Source: an uncultured Oscillospiraceae bacterium (lineage in GTDB: Bacteria; Bacillota; Clostridia; Oscillospirales; Oscillospiraceae). From it: a stretch of 55,533 bases of DNA. Below are positions 18,521 to 27,127 of the stretch, in pieces (the stretch's first letter is position 1; every line of letters begins with the position of its first letter). The stretch covers positions 1 through 55,533 of the forward strand of contig CALXDC010000012.1 of assembly GCA_944386975.1 (NCBI GenBank), read 5' to 3'. Position numbers and translations under genes: made by a program. Under the pieces are notes generated by a model, which saw nothing but the letters and a program-made list of their open reading frames with translations, was not told the DNA's origin and did no database searches.

Positions 18521-18566
18521 GGTTTCTACCTCCAAAAAATCATATCAACCTGTCAATTTTATCCGA

Positions 18567-20744
18567 TCACCGGGTCAAACCGATGTTGTCGATCATCAGA
18601 TCCAGGGAGCGGTCAAAGACCAGGGACAGTGCTGTGACGGCGCTCCAGTCGAAGCCCTCCTGGGCCTCAAAGCCCTCGGGCGGAATGGTGACGGTAGCAA
18701 AGCTGGTCTTATAGGTGCAGTTCTGGAACACATAGTCCAGCTTGTCCGTCCGTACCGGGAGCACCTGGAAGAGGGTGGCGAAATCCCCCGCCCGGGCGGA
18801 GGCCGTGCGGCCTTCTCCGTCCGTCAGCTCCACGGTGAAGTCCAGCAGGGCAAAATTCCCCCGCTCCACCTCGTACTCCCGCCGGTCGCAGACATCCAGG
18901 CAGACGCTCTGACCAGCAAAATCCGCCGCATCCGGCAGGGCGATGGTGTACCGGGAGTCAAAGCTGCTGGTCCGCAGCCGCAGGGCGTGAGTGTCGAAGG
19001 AGGAGTCGTCGGCGAAATCCACCAGCTCCTCCGTCCAGAGGAGGAGGCCCTCCGTGGTCACCGCCGCCCCGTCCAGGGCGGCCGTCTCCAGGTCCGAGTC
19101 CTCCTCAAAGTCCGCGATCACCGAGAAATCCGAGGTCTCGTAGCACTGGACGTACACCGTCTGCGGCAGCTGGGCGGCGCAGCTGTCCCAGTCCGTGAGG
19201 AGGCTGCGGCAGCTCTGGTCCCCCTTCAAGGTCACATCCAAAAATGCCTTGATGAAGAGACGGGCAATGGTCTGCTGATCCGCTTCAGAGAGCATGCTCT
19301 CCGTATTCAGCAAGGTGTTGAAAGGGGCGGGCTGGTCGTAGGCCCCCCAAAGGGAGTTGAACTGGCCATGATTGGCCCCGGCGATGTAGAGGGCCGATTT
19401 CAGGTAATCCCCCGCCCCGGTGAATGTGACATTCTCATACTGGGCCATGCCCATGAAGTCCTTCACATCCCGGTCGTCGGTGCCGTGGAGGAGGAGGTAA
19501 TTCACATCCTCGATCTCCACGCTGTGGTCCGCCGGCTTGTACTGGTTCACCGTGGGGGCCACGGCAACAATAGACCGGATATGATAGTGGTAGTCAAAGC
19601 GGACACCGCCGTTCTCCGGGTACCGGTCGTAGCCGTTGAAGAGGTAGGCGGTGGCTGCCATCTCTCCACCCCTGGAGTGGCCCCCGATGGCAATATTGTC
19701 CTCGTCCAGCACCCCATACAGGGGATTGCCCGGCTGGCTGTTGTAGCCCAGCAGGAGGCCGATGTGCTCCAAAAGGAGCACCGCCCGGCCGTCGTTCTCG
19801 TTGTAGAGGAGGTTGCAGGCGTTGTGGTCCACCGACACCACCACATATCCCCAGCTGGCCAGGTACTCCCCCAGATAGTCGTAGCCCAGGTAGGAGTCCA
19901 CGGCGATCTCGTGGTTGCCGTGGGCAAAGAACAGAACCGGGCAGTCCTGTCCCCCCGCCGGATACCACACCCGGCCCACCAGGGGCACGGCACTGAGGTC
20001 GTAGTCCAGATAGTATTCGGCGTAGGTACCGGTAACCTCGGCGCTGGAGCGGCTCATATAGGCGGTGAGGCTCACGGTGTCGGAGGGAAGGCCCTCCTCC
20101 GTGCCGTAGTCCACGGTCAGCACCTGCTGGGGACCCATGGAGAGGCTGTCCTCCAGGGCGGCGAGGCTCTGGGGCTCCCCCATAAGGGTCACATACTTCT
20201 CAATATAGTGGTCCTCAAACCCGTCGGTGAAGAGGAACACCAGCAGCAGTGCCGTCCCAGCCGCAGAGAGAAGCGCGGAGCTCACTGTGGTGGGAGTCAC
20301 CCGCCGGTACCGGAGGAGGCTCCACCAGGAGGCGGCCAGCAGCCACAACACCGCTGTGACGCCTAAGGCGAAGGCCACCACCCGGAAGGAATAGCCCTCC
20401 CCCGCCCCCCGGCGAAACAGCTCAATATCTGCCGCAGCCAGCACCCCCAGGGCAGTGAGCCAGGTAAGGCGGTGGCCCAGAAAACGCTGGAGAATCCAGC
20501 CCAGGAGATACGAGAGAGGCAAAGCCAGCAGAAACAGCACCGCCGGAATCAGGCAGTAGCCCAAAAGCGCCGGCCAGTAGGTATCCGCCAGGCAGAGGCC
20601 CCCCACCAGGGCGGCAATCCCCAGGGCCAGCACGTTGAGGGCCGGGGCAGTTTGGGAGAAGCTGCGGACAAACCAACGGCTCACCGCCCCGCAGGCCCGG
20701 CAGGGCGCTTCCCGGCAGCGCCGGAACAGATCTCCCGCCTTCAC
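18567..20744 (-). CDS. Membrane-anchored alpha/beta hydrolase
   Basis: This 725-residue protein has about five N-terminal hydrophobic helices (about 35-170), then an extracytoplasmic alpha/beta-hydrolase domain of the PAF-acetylhydrolase/cutinase-like type. The oxyanion region is VLFFAHGNHE, the nucleophile elbow GGHSRGG (Ser near 355), the acid in LHGTDDRDV (near 420) and the His in GANHGQFN (near 458). A C-terminal beta-rich region (about 540-725) may bind carbohydrate or peptide. The GTG start overlaps the lipoprotein stop by 4 bp (GTGA). The substrate is unknown, probably an ester or amide outside the cell. It sits in the alanine T-box unit ahead of alaS, an unusual place for a hydrolase. 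Confidence 0.8.
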   Translation of the reverse strand: MKAGDLFRRCREAPCRACGAVSRWFVRSFSQTAPALNVLALGIAALVGGLCLADTYWPALLGYCLIPAVLFLLALPLSYLLGWILQRFLGHRLTWLTALGVLAAADIELFRRGAGEGYSFRVVAFALGVTAVLWLLAASWWSLLRYRRVTPTTVSSALLSAAGTALLLVFLFTDGFEDHYIEKYVTLMGEPQSLAALEDSLSMGPQQVLTVDYGTEEGLPSDTVSLTAYMSRSSAEVTGTYAEYYLDYDLSAVPLVGRVWYPAGGQDCPVLFFAHGNHEIAVDSYLGYDYLGEYLASWGYVVVSVDHNACNLLYNENDGRAVLLLEHIGLLLGYNSQPGNPLYGVLDEDNIAIGGHSRGGEMAATAYLFNGYDRYPENGGVRFDYHYHIRSIVAVAPTVNQYKPADHSVEIEDVNYLLLHGTDDRDVKDFMGMAQYENVTFTGAGDYLKSALYIAGANHGQFNSLWGAYDQPAPFNTLLNTESMLSEADQQTIARLFIKAFLDVTLKGDQSCRSLLTDWDSCAAQLPQTVYVQCYETSDFSVIADFEEDSDLETAALDGAAVTTEGLLLWTEELVDFADDSSFDTHALRLRTSSFDSRYTIALPDAADFAGQSVCLDVCDRREYEVERGNFALLDFTVELTDGEGRTASARAGDFATLFQVLPVRTDKLDYVFQNCTYKTSFATVTIPPEGFEAQEGFDWSAVTALSLVFDRSLDLMIDNIGLTR

Positions 20745-21145
20745 TGCTGGGACGCCTCGATGCCGATAAGGGCCATATCCGTGTCAAAGGCCACCCGGAA
20801 GAGGACCTTCTCCTTCCGGTATTCGCAGAGGATCACGGCTACGCCGTAGTCCTCCCCGTCGCTGCTCTGACCGGTGGCCATCCGGTCCAGCCGGGAGACA
20901 AACTCCCCAGCGTCCTCCTGAGCCTTGTCCATCATGGCGGACACCTGCTCCGCGGTGAGGTTCTCCCCCACATCCTCCCGGAATCGGTCCAGCACGGCGG
21001 CGTAGTCCCCGTTAATGAGCAGCTGCACCACCTCCCAGCCCGCCTCCTCCACGGCGTCGCTGTCCATGCCGTCGGGCAGCGGGGCCGGGGAACAGCCGGT
21101 GAGCAGCAGAAGGCCCAGCAGGCAGGCAGCCATCACTCTTTTCAT
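20741..21145 (-). CDS. DUF3887-type lipoprotein
   Basis: This 134-residue protein has a lipoprotein signal (MKRVMAACLLGLLLLTGC, Cys 18). The rest fits the DUF3887 fold: a helical start (VVQLLINGDYAAVLDRF), a middle helix (LTAEQVSAMMDKAQEDAG) and a beta-strand end (VLFRVAFDTDMALIGIEASQQ). The ATG at 21145 has AAGGAGG 8 bases upstream. It is the first gene behind the T-box leader and is translationally coupled to the hydrolase. In other proteins DUF3887 often precedes a hydrolase domain in one chain, which suggests that this pair acts together; that is inference. Confidence 0.8.
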   Translation of the reverse strand: MKRVMAACLLGLLLLTGCSPAPLPDGMDSDAVEEAGWEVVQLLINGDYAAVLDRFREDVGENLTAEQVSAMMDKAQEDAGEFVSRLDRMATGQSSDGEDYGVAVILCEYRKEKVLFRVAFDTDMALIGIEASQQ

Positions 21146-21174
21146 TTTCTCTGTCCTCCTTTTCCGTGGTAAGC

Positions 21175-21420
21175 AAAAAGAAAAGACCCTCGCCACCACA
21201 TAGGGGCGAAAGTCTCGCGGTACCACCCTAATTTGTCCCAAGCGGGACATCTCAGCGGCCCGATAACGGAGGCCAGACCGTGGGACTCCTCGTCCCCCGC
21301 TCGGAAGTGGCCGCACCGGACGCTCTGCCGCGGGGCTCTCACCCTCCCCCGCTCGCTTAGGCCGCAGACCGGCGCTCAGTTCCTCATGGCATTTTTCCTG
21401 CGGCAAAAGCGCCGCATACA
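21175..21420 (-). ncRNA. T-box riboswitch (alanine, GCC specifier) for lipoprotein-hydrolase-alaS
   Basis: The conserved T-box AGGGTGGTACCGCGAGA occupies 21213-21229 on the minus strand. It is followed by a terminator hairpin (21205-21214 with 21185-21194, two G-U pairs) and a T-rich run at 21175-21184. In Stem I the pairs GCGCCGG/CCGGTGC and GGAA/TTCC leave an internal loop whose 3' side reads GGCCAC, giving the codon GCC (Ala) at 21309-21311 followed by A, as expected for a specifier. Uncharged tRNA-Ala should favour read-through. The alaS gene at the end of the unit agrees with this specificity. Confidence 0.9.
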
Positions 21421-21426
21421 TAATGT

Positions 21427-21454
21427 ATTATACCACAGTTCCCCTGGTTGTCAA
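21427..21454 (-). promoter_or_regulatory. Promoter of the alanine T-box unit
   Basis: Minus strand -35 TTGACA (21449-21454), 16-base spacer, -10 TATAAT (21427-21432). Transcription would start close to the first T-box hairpin. Confidence 0.85.
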
Positions 21455-21476
21455 CTTCCTTTTCTTGGAAAAGGAG

Positions 21477-21501
21477 ACCGGGGGAGCGGCGCTCCCCCGG
21501 T
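21477..21501 (-). terminator. Terminator of the CD1247-like gene
   Basis: An 11-bp GC-rich stem (21477-21487 with 21491-21501) followed by CTCCTTTT on the minus strand insulates the T-box promoter just downstream. Confidence 0.8.
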
Positions 21502-21525
21502 GGGTTCCATTGGAAAAAGCGGGAC

Positions 21526-21966
21526 TTACTCCTCGTCGCCGCAGCCGCAGCAGCCACCGCAACCGTCCTCCAGGGAGGACAGGTCGAACTCCAGCTTCTC
21601 GCCGCAGTTGGGGCACTCCACGCTGCCGTCGGCCAGGATGTCCTCATCAAAATAGATGGGCTCCTCACAGTTGGGACAGGTGGTCTCGTAGACGGGCTCG
21701 TCGTCGTCCTCGTCGTCCTCATCCTCATCGTCGTCCTCGTCAAAGGCCTCGTAGATGAAGGACTCCACATCGCTGAGGTCGTCGCTGACTGCGTCCAGGC
21801 CCTCCTCGATCTCACACTGCTCGTCCCGCAGATCCTGCATCTCCAGAGCCATGTCGTCCAGGATGTCGATCATCACCTTGAGGATCTTGCCCTCCTTGGT
21901 GCTCTCGTCCAGGCTGAGGCCCTCGGCCAAGCCCTTCAGGTACGCTACTTTCTCCAGAATTTCCAT
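21526..21966 (-). CDS. CD1247-type acidic zinc-ribbon protein
   Basis: The 146-residue protein has an N-terminal helical domain (EILEKVAYLKGLAEGLSLDES), typical of the clostridial CD1247 N-terminal domain. A very acidic Asp/Glu linker (about 74-92) follows, then a zinc ribbon with two CPNC knuckles (near 97 and 118) and a Cys/Gly-rich tail. Its function is unknown; it may bind nucleic acid or a protein partner. AAAGGAG lies 6 bases before the ATG. It is 69 bp downstream of efp on the same strand with no terminator between, only a 6-bp hairpin at 21983-21998, so efp read-through is likely. Confidence 0.85.
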   Translation of the reverse strand: MEILEKVAYLKGLAEGLSLDESTKEGKILKVMIDILDDMALEMQDLRDEQCEIEEGLDAVSDDLSDVESFIYEAFDEDDDEDEDDEDDDEPVYETTCPNCEEPIYFDEDILADGSVECPNCGEKLEFDLSSLEDGCGGCCGCGDEE

Positions 21967-22035
21967 AGCCTACTCCTTTCTTGCGGACGCTTGTCCGCCG
22001 TCAATGGCGCTGTTTCCTGCCTGTGATCCGTTCAA

Positions 22036-22605
22036 TCAGTTCTTGCAGCGGCTGAGATACTCGCCGGTGCGGGTGTCGATGGTGATCTTGTCGCCGATGT
22101 TGATGAACAGGGGCACCTTGATCTCCGCGCCGGTCTCCAGGGTGGCGGGCTTGGTGACGTTGGTGGCGGTGTTGCCGGCAAAGCCGGGCTCGGTCTCGGT
22201 GACCTCCAGGTCCACAAAGTTGGGAGCCTCCACGCCGAAGACGTTGCCCTTGTAGCTGAGGACCTTGCAGGTCATGTTCTCCTTCACGAAGCGGAAGGCG
22301 TCGCCCAGCACATCCTTACCGATGGGCAGCATATCGTAGGTCTCCATGTCCATGAAGTAGTACAGGTCGCCGTCGTTATAGCTATACTCCATGTCCTTGC
22401 GCTCCACAAACGCCTGCTCAAACTTGGCGGTGGGGTTGAAGGAAGTTTCGGTCACAGCGCCGGTCACCACGTTCTTCATCTTGGTGCGGACGAAGGCTGC
22501 GCCCTTGCCGGGCTTCACGTGCTGAAACTCCACCACCTGCATAACCTTGCCGTCCATCTCAAAGGTGACGCCGTTGCGGAACTCACCGGCAGAAATCGTT
22601 GCCAT
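22036..22605 (-). CDS. efp: Translation elongation factor P
   Basis: EF-P rescues ribosomes stalled on polyproline. The 189 residues cover all three domains, beginning [20 protein letters not shown], with the tip loop KPGKGAAF (Lys 34, the position modified in many bacteria) and the C-terminal OB fold with [16 protein letters not shown]. No EpmA/EpmB-type modification gene is seen here. AGGAGG sits 9 bases before the ATG. A good promoter lies at 22644-22672, overlapping the divergent pseudouridine synthase promoter. Confidence 0.98.
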   Translation of the reverse strand: MATISAGEFRNGVTFEMDGKVMQVVEFQHVKPGKGAAFVRTKMKNVVTGAVTETSFNPTAKFEQAFVERKDMEYSYNDGDLYYFMDMETYDMLPIGKDVLGDAFRFVKENMTCKVLSYKGNVFGVEAPNFVDLEVTETEPGFAGNTATNVTKPATLETGAEIKVPLFINIGDKITIDTRTGEYLSRCKN

Positions 22606-22643
22606 ATTTCATATCCTCCTATCGGAAAAATCTTCCGTTGGCT

Positions 22644-22672
22644 ATTTTACCCCATCTCCATTGTAATTGCAA
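22644..22672 (-). promoter_or_regulatory. Promoter of efp
   Basis: Minus strand -35 TTGCAA (22667-22672), 17-base spacer, -10 TAAAAT (22644-22649). Confidence 0.75.
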
Positions 22673-22689
22673 GGGCTTTATGATAAAAT
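22661..22689 (+). promoter_or_regulatory. Promoter of the RluA-like gene
   Basis: -35 TTGTAA (22661-22666), 17-base spacer, -10 TAAAAT (22684-22689) with an extended TG. Its -35 region overlaps the -35 of the divergent efp promoter, so the two may compete. Confidence 0.65.
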
Positions 22690-22726
22690 CCTGTTACCTT
22701 ATTCTTACTTTTGGCAGGTTGTCGAT

Positions 22727-23383
22727 ATGGTGCCCATTTTTGCGGAAAATCATTCTGTCATTCTGTGTGAAAAACCGGTGGGAGTGCTGTCCCAGCCCTC
22801 CCCCGGCCGGCAGGAGAGCATGCTGTCCCTTCTGGAAGCCCAGTGCCGCTGCGCCGTCTACCCCATCCACCGGCTGGACCGGGAGGTGGGCGGCGTTATG
22901 GTCTTTGCCAAGACCGCCCCCGCCGCCGCCGTTCTCTCCGCCGCCGTCCAGCATCGCACCTTGCAGAAGGAGTATCTGGCCATTGTCCGGGGCCGCCCGG
23001 AAGCGCCCTCCGGGACCTTCACCGATCTCCTCTTCAAGGACAGCGGTCGAGGCAAGAGCTTCGTGGTCACCCGGATGCGCAAGGGGGTGAAGGAGGCATC
23101 TCTCTCCTACGAGGTTCTGGCGGAGAGGGACGGCTGCTCTCTGGTGCGGGTGCGGCTCCACACCGGGCGGACCCACCAGATCCGGGTCCAGTTCTCCTCC
23201 CGGGGGATGCCTCTTTTGGGGGACCGGAAGTACGGCGGTCCCGCCGCTCCCGGCCTCGCCCTCTGGAGCTGCCGTCTGTCCTTTCCCGGCGGGAAAGGGG
23301 CGGCGCCCTTTACGGTTGCCTCCCTGCCCCACGGGGAGGTGTGGGAGGCGTTTCGAGCGGCACTCGACGGGCTTACCATATAA
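22727..23383 (+). CDS. RluA-family pseudouridine synthase
   Basis: This 218-residue cytoplasmic enzyme isomerises uridine in rRNA or tRNA. The catalytic motif HRLDREVGGVMVFAK has the Asp nucleophile near 51, RLHTGRTHQIRVQF is family motif III, and no S4 domain precedes the catalytic core. The start at ATG 22727 follows a weak ribosome site (GGCAGG); an upstream ATG at 22667 lies within the promoter and is unlikely. The target base cannot be assigned. It is monocistronic with its own terminator. Confidence 0.9.
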   Translation: MVPIFAENHSVILCEKPVGVLSQPSPGRQESMLSLLEAQCRCAVYPIHRLDREVGGVMVFAKTAPAAAVLSAAVQHRTLQKEYLAIVRGRPEAPSGTFTDLLFKDSGRGKSFVVTRMRKGVKEASLSYEVLAERDGCSLVRVRLHTGRTHQIRVQFSSRGMPLLGDRKYGGPAAPGLALWSCRLSFPGGKGAAPFTVASLPHGEVWEAFRAALDGLTI

Positions 23384-23396
23384 AATTCACCTTATT

Positions 23397-23434
23397 AAAA
23401 AGGACAGCGTGGTATCGGCCGCGCTGTCCTTTTT
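23397..23434 (+). terminator. Terminator of the RluA-like gene
   Basis: A 13-bp stem (23397-23409 with 23422-23434) starts with five A and ends with five T. Confidence 0.9.
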
Positions 23435-23448
23435 CGCTATTGGGTCCG

Positions 23449-24033
23449 CTGGCGGGGGTTTTTCTTTCTTGTTGGCGGCCGACGGTTTTTCGTTTGGTGT
23501 TCTGCCTCCGGCGGCCTACTTTTCTCGCGGAAGAAAAGTAGGCAAAAGTCCGCTTAGAACCTACGGTTCTAAGGACTCCCTTCGCTTGTTACCAAGACCG
23601 GAAAGTCAGGGAGGCTTTTTGCTGTTGGCTTGGTGCGGGTGACGCCTGTTTGGGTCATCTTCTGCTTCTGCGCCGCGCTTCAGCGCGCTCGTGCGTCAGG
23701 TAGACGCAGACACTTGCGTCTACCGCTTTTTCCGCGAATGAACTTGTGCGGCGTTGGCAAGTCCGACAGCATCGGTGCAGAGGCCCCTACGACCACCAGG
23801 GCAGCGCGCCGAAGCGCGGAAACAGGGGAACCCGGTCACCCCTTTGATGGGTCAGCCGCACAATCTAAAAAAAGGTGCAGACTACCCATAATAGGCCAAA
23901 AGGAGTCCTTAGAACCTTGGTTCTAAGCTGATTTTTGCCTACTTTTGTTCAGCGACAAAAGTAGGCCGCCGGAGGCAGAACAAGGTATCAATATACCGTC
24001 GGCCGCCGACTAAAAAGACACTGCCCCCGTCAG
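23449..24033. repeat. 585-bp multi-hairpin element with terminal inverted repeats, copy A
   Basis: The ends are CTGGCGGGGG and its near-inverse CCCCCGTCAG. Inside each end, about 100 bp form an imperfect inverted repeat with a series of hairpins, including TTAGAACC/GGTTCTAA pairs at 23554-23572 and 23909-23926 and a CCTACTTTT/AAAAGTAGG stem-loop at each arm. The core holds more stems, for example GGTAGACGCA with TGCGTCTACC. Copy B (41622-42207) matches as the reverse complement. It fills the gap between two convergent transcription units. No convincing coding sequence is present. Confidence 0.88.
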
Positions 24034-24076
24034 AGGGCATAAAACGGCCCCGCCCGGCCAGAGGGCAAAAGAGTCC

Positions 24077-24106
24077 ACCCCCGGTGGGATGCCCCGCCGG
24101 GGGTGA
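24077..24106 (-). terminator. Terminator of the ten-gene operon
   Basis: A 9-bp stem CACCCCCGG/CCGGGGGTG (24077-24085 with 24098-24106) is followed on the minus strand by GACTCTTTTG. It lies 6 bp after the M18 peptidase stop. Confidence 0.75.
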
Positions 24107-24112
24107 AAAACA

Positions 24113-25498
24113 TTACCGCTCGTAAATGGCCTTCATTGCCTTGTAGGTCATATAGCAGTCCAGCTTGCTGACGGTCTCGAAGGGGGCGTGCATGCTGAGC
24201 ACCGGCACGCCCGCGTCCAGGGTATCGATGTTCCGGTTGGCCATATACTTGGCCACGGTACCGCCGCCGCCGGCGTCCACCTTCCCCAGCTCCGCCATCT
24301 GCCACAGGGCCCCCGCCTCGTCAAACACCCGACGGGCAAAGGCGACCACCTCGGCGCTGGCGTCGGAGGCGCCTCCCTTGCCCCGGGAGCCGGTGTACTT
24401 GCACAGTCCCACACCGTAGCCCAGCCGGGCGCTGTTGCGCTTCTCGTACACATCCCCGAAGTTGGGATCATAGGCCGCCGTCACGTCGGCGCTGAGGCAG
24501 AAGGACCGCTCAAGACAGGCCTTGAGGGGCGTGCCCAGCGCCTCGCAGAGATCGTCCATGAAGCTGTCGAAGGCCGCCGTCTGCATACCGGTGACGCCGT
24601 CGGAGCCGATCTCCTCCTTGTCCGCCAGCACACACACCGCCGTCTTCTCCGGAACCTTCTCCATGTCGAAGAGGGCCTTCAATGCGGCATAGGCGCAGAC
24701 CCGGTCGTCATGGCCGTAGGCCCCGATCATGCTCCGGTCCAGACCGATGTCCACGGCGTTCACCGCCGGCACTGCCTCCAGCTCCGCGGAGATGAAGTCC
24801 TCCTCGGTGAAGCCGTACTTCTCATAGAGAAGCCGCAGCAGCTGGGTCTTCACCCGCTCGGTGTCGTCCCCTTCCATGGGGCGGCTGCCGATGAGGATAT
24901 TCAGCTGCTCGCCGCCGATGCCCTCCGCCAAAGTCTTCTTGCTCTGCTCGGCGCCCAGGTGGGGCAGCAGGTCGTTGATCACCAGCTTGGGCTCCTCCTC
25001 CTCACCGATGGCCACCTCTACCACCTGTCCGTCCCGGAGCGCCACCACTCCCCGGAGCTCCAGGGGGATGGTCACCCACTGGTACTTGCGGATACCGCCG
25101 TAGTAGTGGGTCTTGAGATACCCAAGCTCCGCCTCCTCATAGAGGGGGTTGGGCTTCAGGTCCAGCCGGGGGGAGTCAATGTGGGCGGCGGTGATCCGGG
25201 CCCCGTGCTCCATCCCCGCCGTACCGATCACCGCCAGCATCAGCATCTTGTCCCGGTTGTTCCGGTAGACCTTGTCTCCGGGCTTCAGGGTCATGCCCCG
25301 CTCATACGCCCGGAAACCCAGAGCCTCCGCCTGGCGGATGGACTCCTTCACACAGCAGCGCTCCGTCTTGCCTGCGTCCAGATAGGCCTTATAGGCCGTG
25401 CAGTAGGCCTCCAATGGGGCCTCCTCCTCCTGAGGAAGGCGGTCCCAGCCGTTTTTGGGGTTGTAAAGCAGTTTTTCTTTCCACTCCTTGATATCCAT
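24113..25498 (-). CDS. M18-family aminopeptidase
   Basis: This 461-residue protein is a di-zinc metallopeptidase of the M18 family (aspartyl aminopeptidase/aminopeptidase I type) that trims N-terminal residues in the cytoplasm. Visible metal and catalytic motifs are ITAAHIDSPRLDLKPNP, SMIGAYGHDDRVCAY, DKEEIGSDGVTGMQ and the late His in PVLSMHAPFETVSKLD. The ATG at 25498 has GGAGG 9 bases upstream, and the coaE stop lies inside that spacer, 4 bp away. It is the last gene of the operon beginning with ddl. M18 enzymes favour acidic or hydrophobic N-termini; the preference here is not known. Confidence 0.94.
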   Translation of the reverse strand: MDIKEWKEKLLYNPKNGWDRLPQEEEAPLEAYCTAYKAYLDAGKTERCCVKESIRQAEALGFRAYERGMTLKPGDKVYRNNRDKMLMLAVIGTAGMEHGARITAAHIDSPRLDLKPNPLYEEAELGYLKTHYYGGIRKYQWVTIPLELRGVVALRDGQVVEVAIGEEEEPKLVINDLLPHLGAEQSKKTLAEGIGGEQLNILIGSRPMEGDDTERVKTQLLRLLYEKYGFTEEDFISAELEAVPAVNAVDIGLDRSMIGAYGHDDRVCAYAALKALFDMEKVPEKTAVCVLADKEEIGSDGVTGMQTAAFDSFMDDLCEALGTPLKACLERSFCLSADVTAAYDPNFGDVYEKRNSARLGYGVGLCKYTGSRGKGGASDASAEVVAFARRVFDEAGALWQMAELGKVDAGGGGTVAKYMANRNIDTLDAGVPVLSMHAPFETVSKLDCYMTYKAMKAIYER

Positions 25499-25502
25499 GG
25501 CT

Positions 25503-26099
25503 TCATTCCTCCGTATCCAGTAAAATATCCTCGAAAAACTCTCGAATGAGGGCCTCGAATTCCTTTTGACTCCTCGCCCGGTTCTCCAGCAGGAAGTGAC
25601 AGTGCTTTTTATAGTAGGCGTCCTTCTTCTGGGCCTCGATGCGCTGCCGGGCGTAGGCCTCGTCGATGCTGTCCCGGGCCATGATCCGCCGCAGCCGCAC
25701 CTCTTGAGGAGCCGTGATGGCCACGGTAAGATCACACCGCCTCCCCAAGCCGCTCTCGATGAGGTTGATGGCGTCGATCACCGCCCCCCGGCCCTTCACG
25801 GCGGCGATCTCCTTCGCCACCGCCCGGTCCATGGCTGGGTAAACGATGGCATTGAGCTTTGCCATCTGCCCCCTGTCCCCAAAGACTATGGTGCCCAGGG
25901 TCCGCCGGTCTAACTGTCCGTCGGGCAAAAACACATTGCCAAATGTATCCGTCAGCTGCTGCCGGAGGACCTCGTCGGTTTTCAAAAGCTCGTAGTAGGC
26001 CGCGTCGCAGTCGATCACCCGGAAGCCCATGGTCTCCAGCACCCGGAGGGCCGTGGTCTTCCCGGACCCGGTGGGGCCGGTGAGGCCGATCACCGTCAT
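25503..26099 (-). CDS. coaE: Dephospho-CoA kinase
   Basis: CoaE phosphorylates dephospho-CoA in the last step of CoA synthesis. The 198-residue protein starts MTVIGLTGPTGSGKTTALRV with the P-loop at 8-15, has the DCDAAYYELLK region after it and the lid segment RLRRIMARDSIDEAYARQRI. The ATG at 26099 has AAAGGAGG 9 bases upstream, which makes longer upstream starts unlikely. It follows tsaC/ywlC by 14 bp and precedes the M18 gene by 4 bp. Confidence 0.96.
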   Translation of the reverse strand: MTVIGLTGPTGSGKTTALRVLETMGFRVIDCDAAYYELLKTDEVLRQQLTDTFGNVFLPDGQLDRRTLGTIVFGDRGQMAKLNAIVYPAMDRAVAKEIAAVKGRGAVIDAINLIESGLGRRCDLTVAITAPQEVRLRRIMARDSIDEAYARQRIEAQKKDAYYKKHCHFLLENRARSQKEFEALIREFFEDILLDTEE

Positions 26100-26113
26100 G
26101 GCACTTTCCTCCT

Positions 26114-27127
26114 TTACACCTCCACCACGTGGAACCCCGCCGCCTTTTTCAGGCGGTTGGCCACGGCCAGGCCCAGGCCCCCCTCGTCGGGGCACTGGGC
26201 AAAAATCTCCGTCACGTCGGTGGCGTCGAAGGCCCGGAGGGCGTCGAAGACCCGGCGGGCCTGCTCCCCCTTGTCGGCGGCGGGGCCCATCTTCTCCACC
26301 ACGCAGTCCTCGGCGAAGAGGTCCGCAAATTCGTCAAAGCAGATGACCCCCATGCCTCTTCCCTGCCGCCGGATATACCGGGCGGACCGGATAGGATCGC
26401 CGGTGACCACCGTCACCGGGGCCTTGGGAGCGTAATGGCGGTATTTCATACCGGGGGCTTTGGGCTTCTCTCCGGCGCCAAGGGGCCGGATCACCGCCTT
26501 GTCCACGGCCACCTCCCCCAGCACCTCCCGGAGGGACTCCAACGGCAGTCCGCCGGGCCGCAGCAGCCGGGGCGGACGGCAGGTCAGGTCGATAATGGTG
26601 CTCTCCACCCCCACGCCGCAGGGACCGCCGTCCAGAATGGCGTCGATCTTCCCGTCCATGTCCTCCCACATGTGCTGGGCGCAGGTGGGGCTGGGGCGGC
26701 CGGAGGTGTTGCCGGAGGGGGCAGCGATGGGCACGTCCGCCTGCCGGATCACCTCTAAAGTCAGCGGGTGGTTGGGGCAGCGGACCCCCACGGTATCCAG
26801 TCCCCCGGTGGTGACGTTGGGCACGTTCTCCCGCCGCTGGAGGATCATGGTGAGGGGGCCCGGCCAGAACCGCTCCGCCAGGGCGTAAGCCGCAGCGGGG
26901 ATGTTGCGGCAGTAGCGGCTGAGCCAGGAGGCGTCGGGCACATGGAGGATGAGGGGGTTGTCCTGGGGACGGCCCTTGGCCTCGAAGATGTGCCGCACCG
27001 CCTCGCTGTTGAGGCCGTTGGCCCCCAGGCCGTACACCGTCTCCGTGGGAATGCCCACAAGTCCTCCCCGGCAGAGGATCTCCGCCGCCTCAGGAATATC
27101 ATGTTCCGTCAGATACTTCGTCTTCAT
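26114..27127 (-). CDS. ywlC: Threonylcarbamoyl-AMP synthase (Sua5/YwlC type)
   Basis: This enzyme makes threonylcarbamoyl-AMP from threonine, bicarbonate and ATP for the t6A37 modification of ANN-decoding tRNAs. The 337-residue length and C-terminal Sua5 domain (from about 235) mark the long Sua5/YwlC form. The YrdC core has GGLVGIPTETVYGLGAN, KGRPQDNPLILHV and PIAAPSGNTSGRPSPT. The start at ATG 27127 lies within the end of the small membrane-protein gene (29-bp overlap) and has only a weak ribosome site, so translation may be coupled. Neighbouring prfA is a common arrangement in Firmicutes. Confidence 0.95.
   Translation of the reverse strand: MKTKYLTEHDIPEAAEILCRGGLVGIPTETVYGLGANGLNSEAVRHIFEAKGRPQDNPLILHVPDASWLSRYCRNIPAAAYALAERFWPGPLTMILQRRENVPNVTTGGLDTVGVRCPNHPLTLEVIRQADVPIAAPSGNTSGRPSPTCAQHMWEDMDGKIDAILDGGPCGVGVESTIIDLTCRPPRLLRPGGLPLESLREVLGEVAVDKAVIRPLGAGEKPKAPGMKYRHYAPKAPVTVVTGDPIRSARYIRRQGRGMGVICFDEFADLFAEDCVVEKMGPAADKGEQARRVFDALRAFDATDVTEIFAQCPDEGGLGLAVANRLKKAAGFHVVEV

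Noticed and set aside
23630-23926. A 98-codon frame inside hairpin element copy A
   Set aside because: It consists of inverted-repeat sequence and lacks a ribosome site; the matching region of copy B does not keep it.
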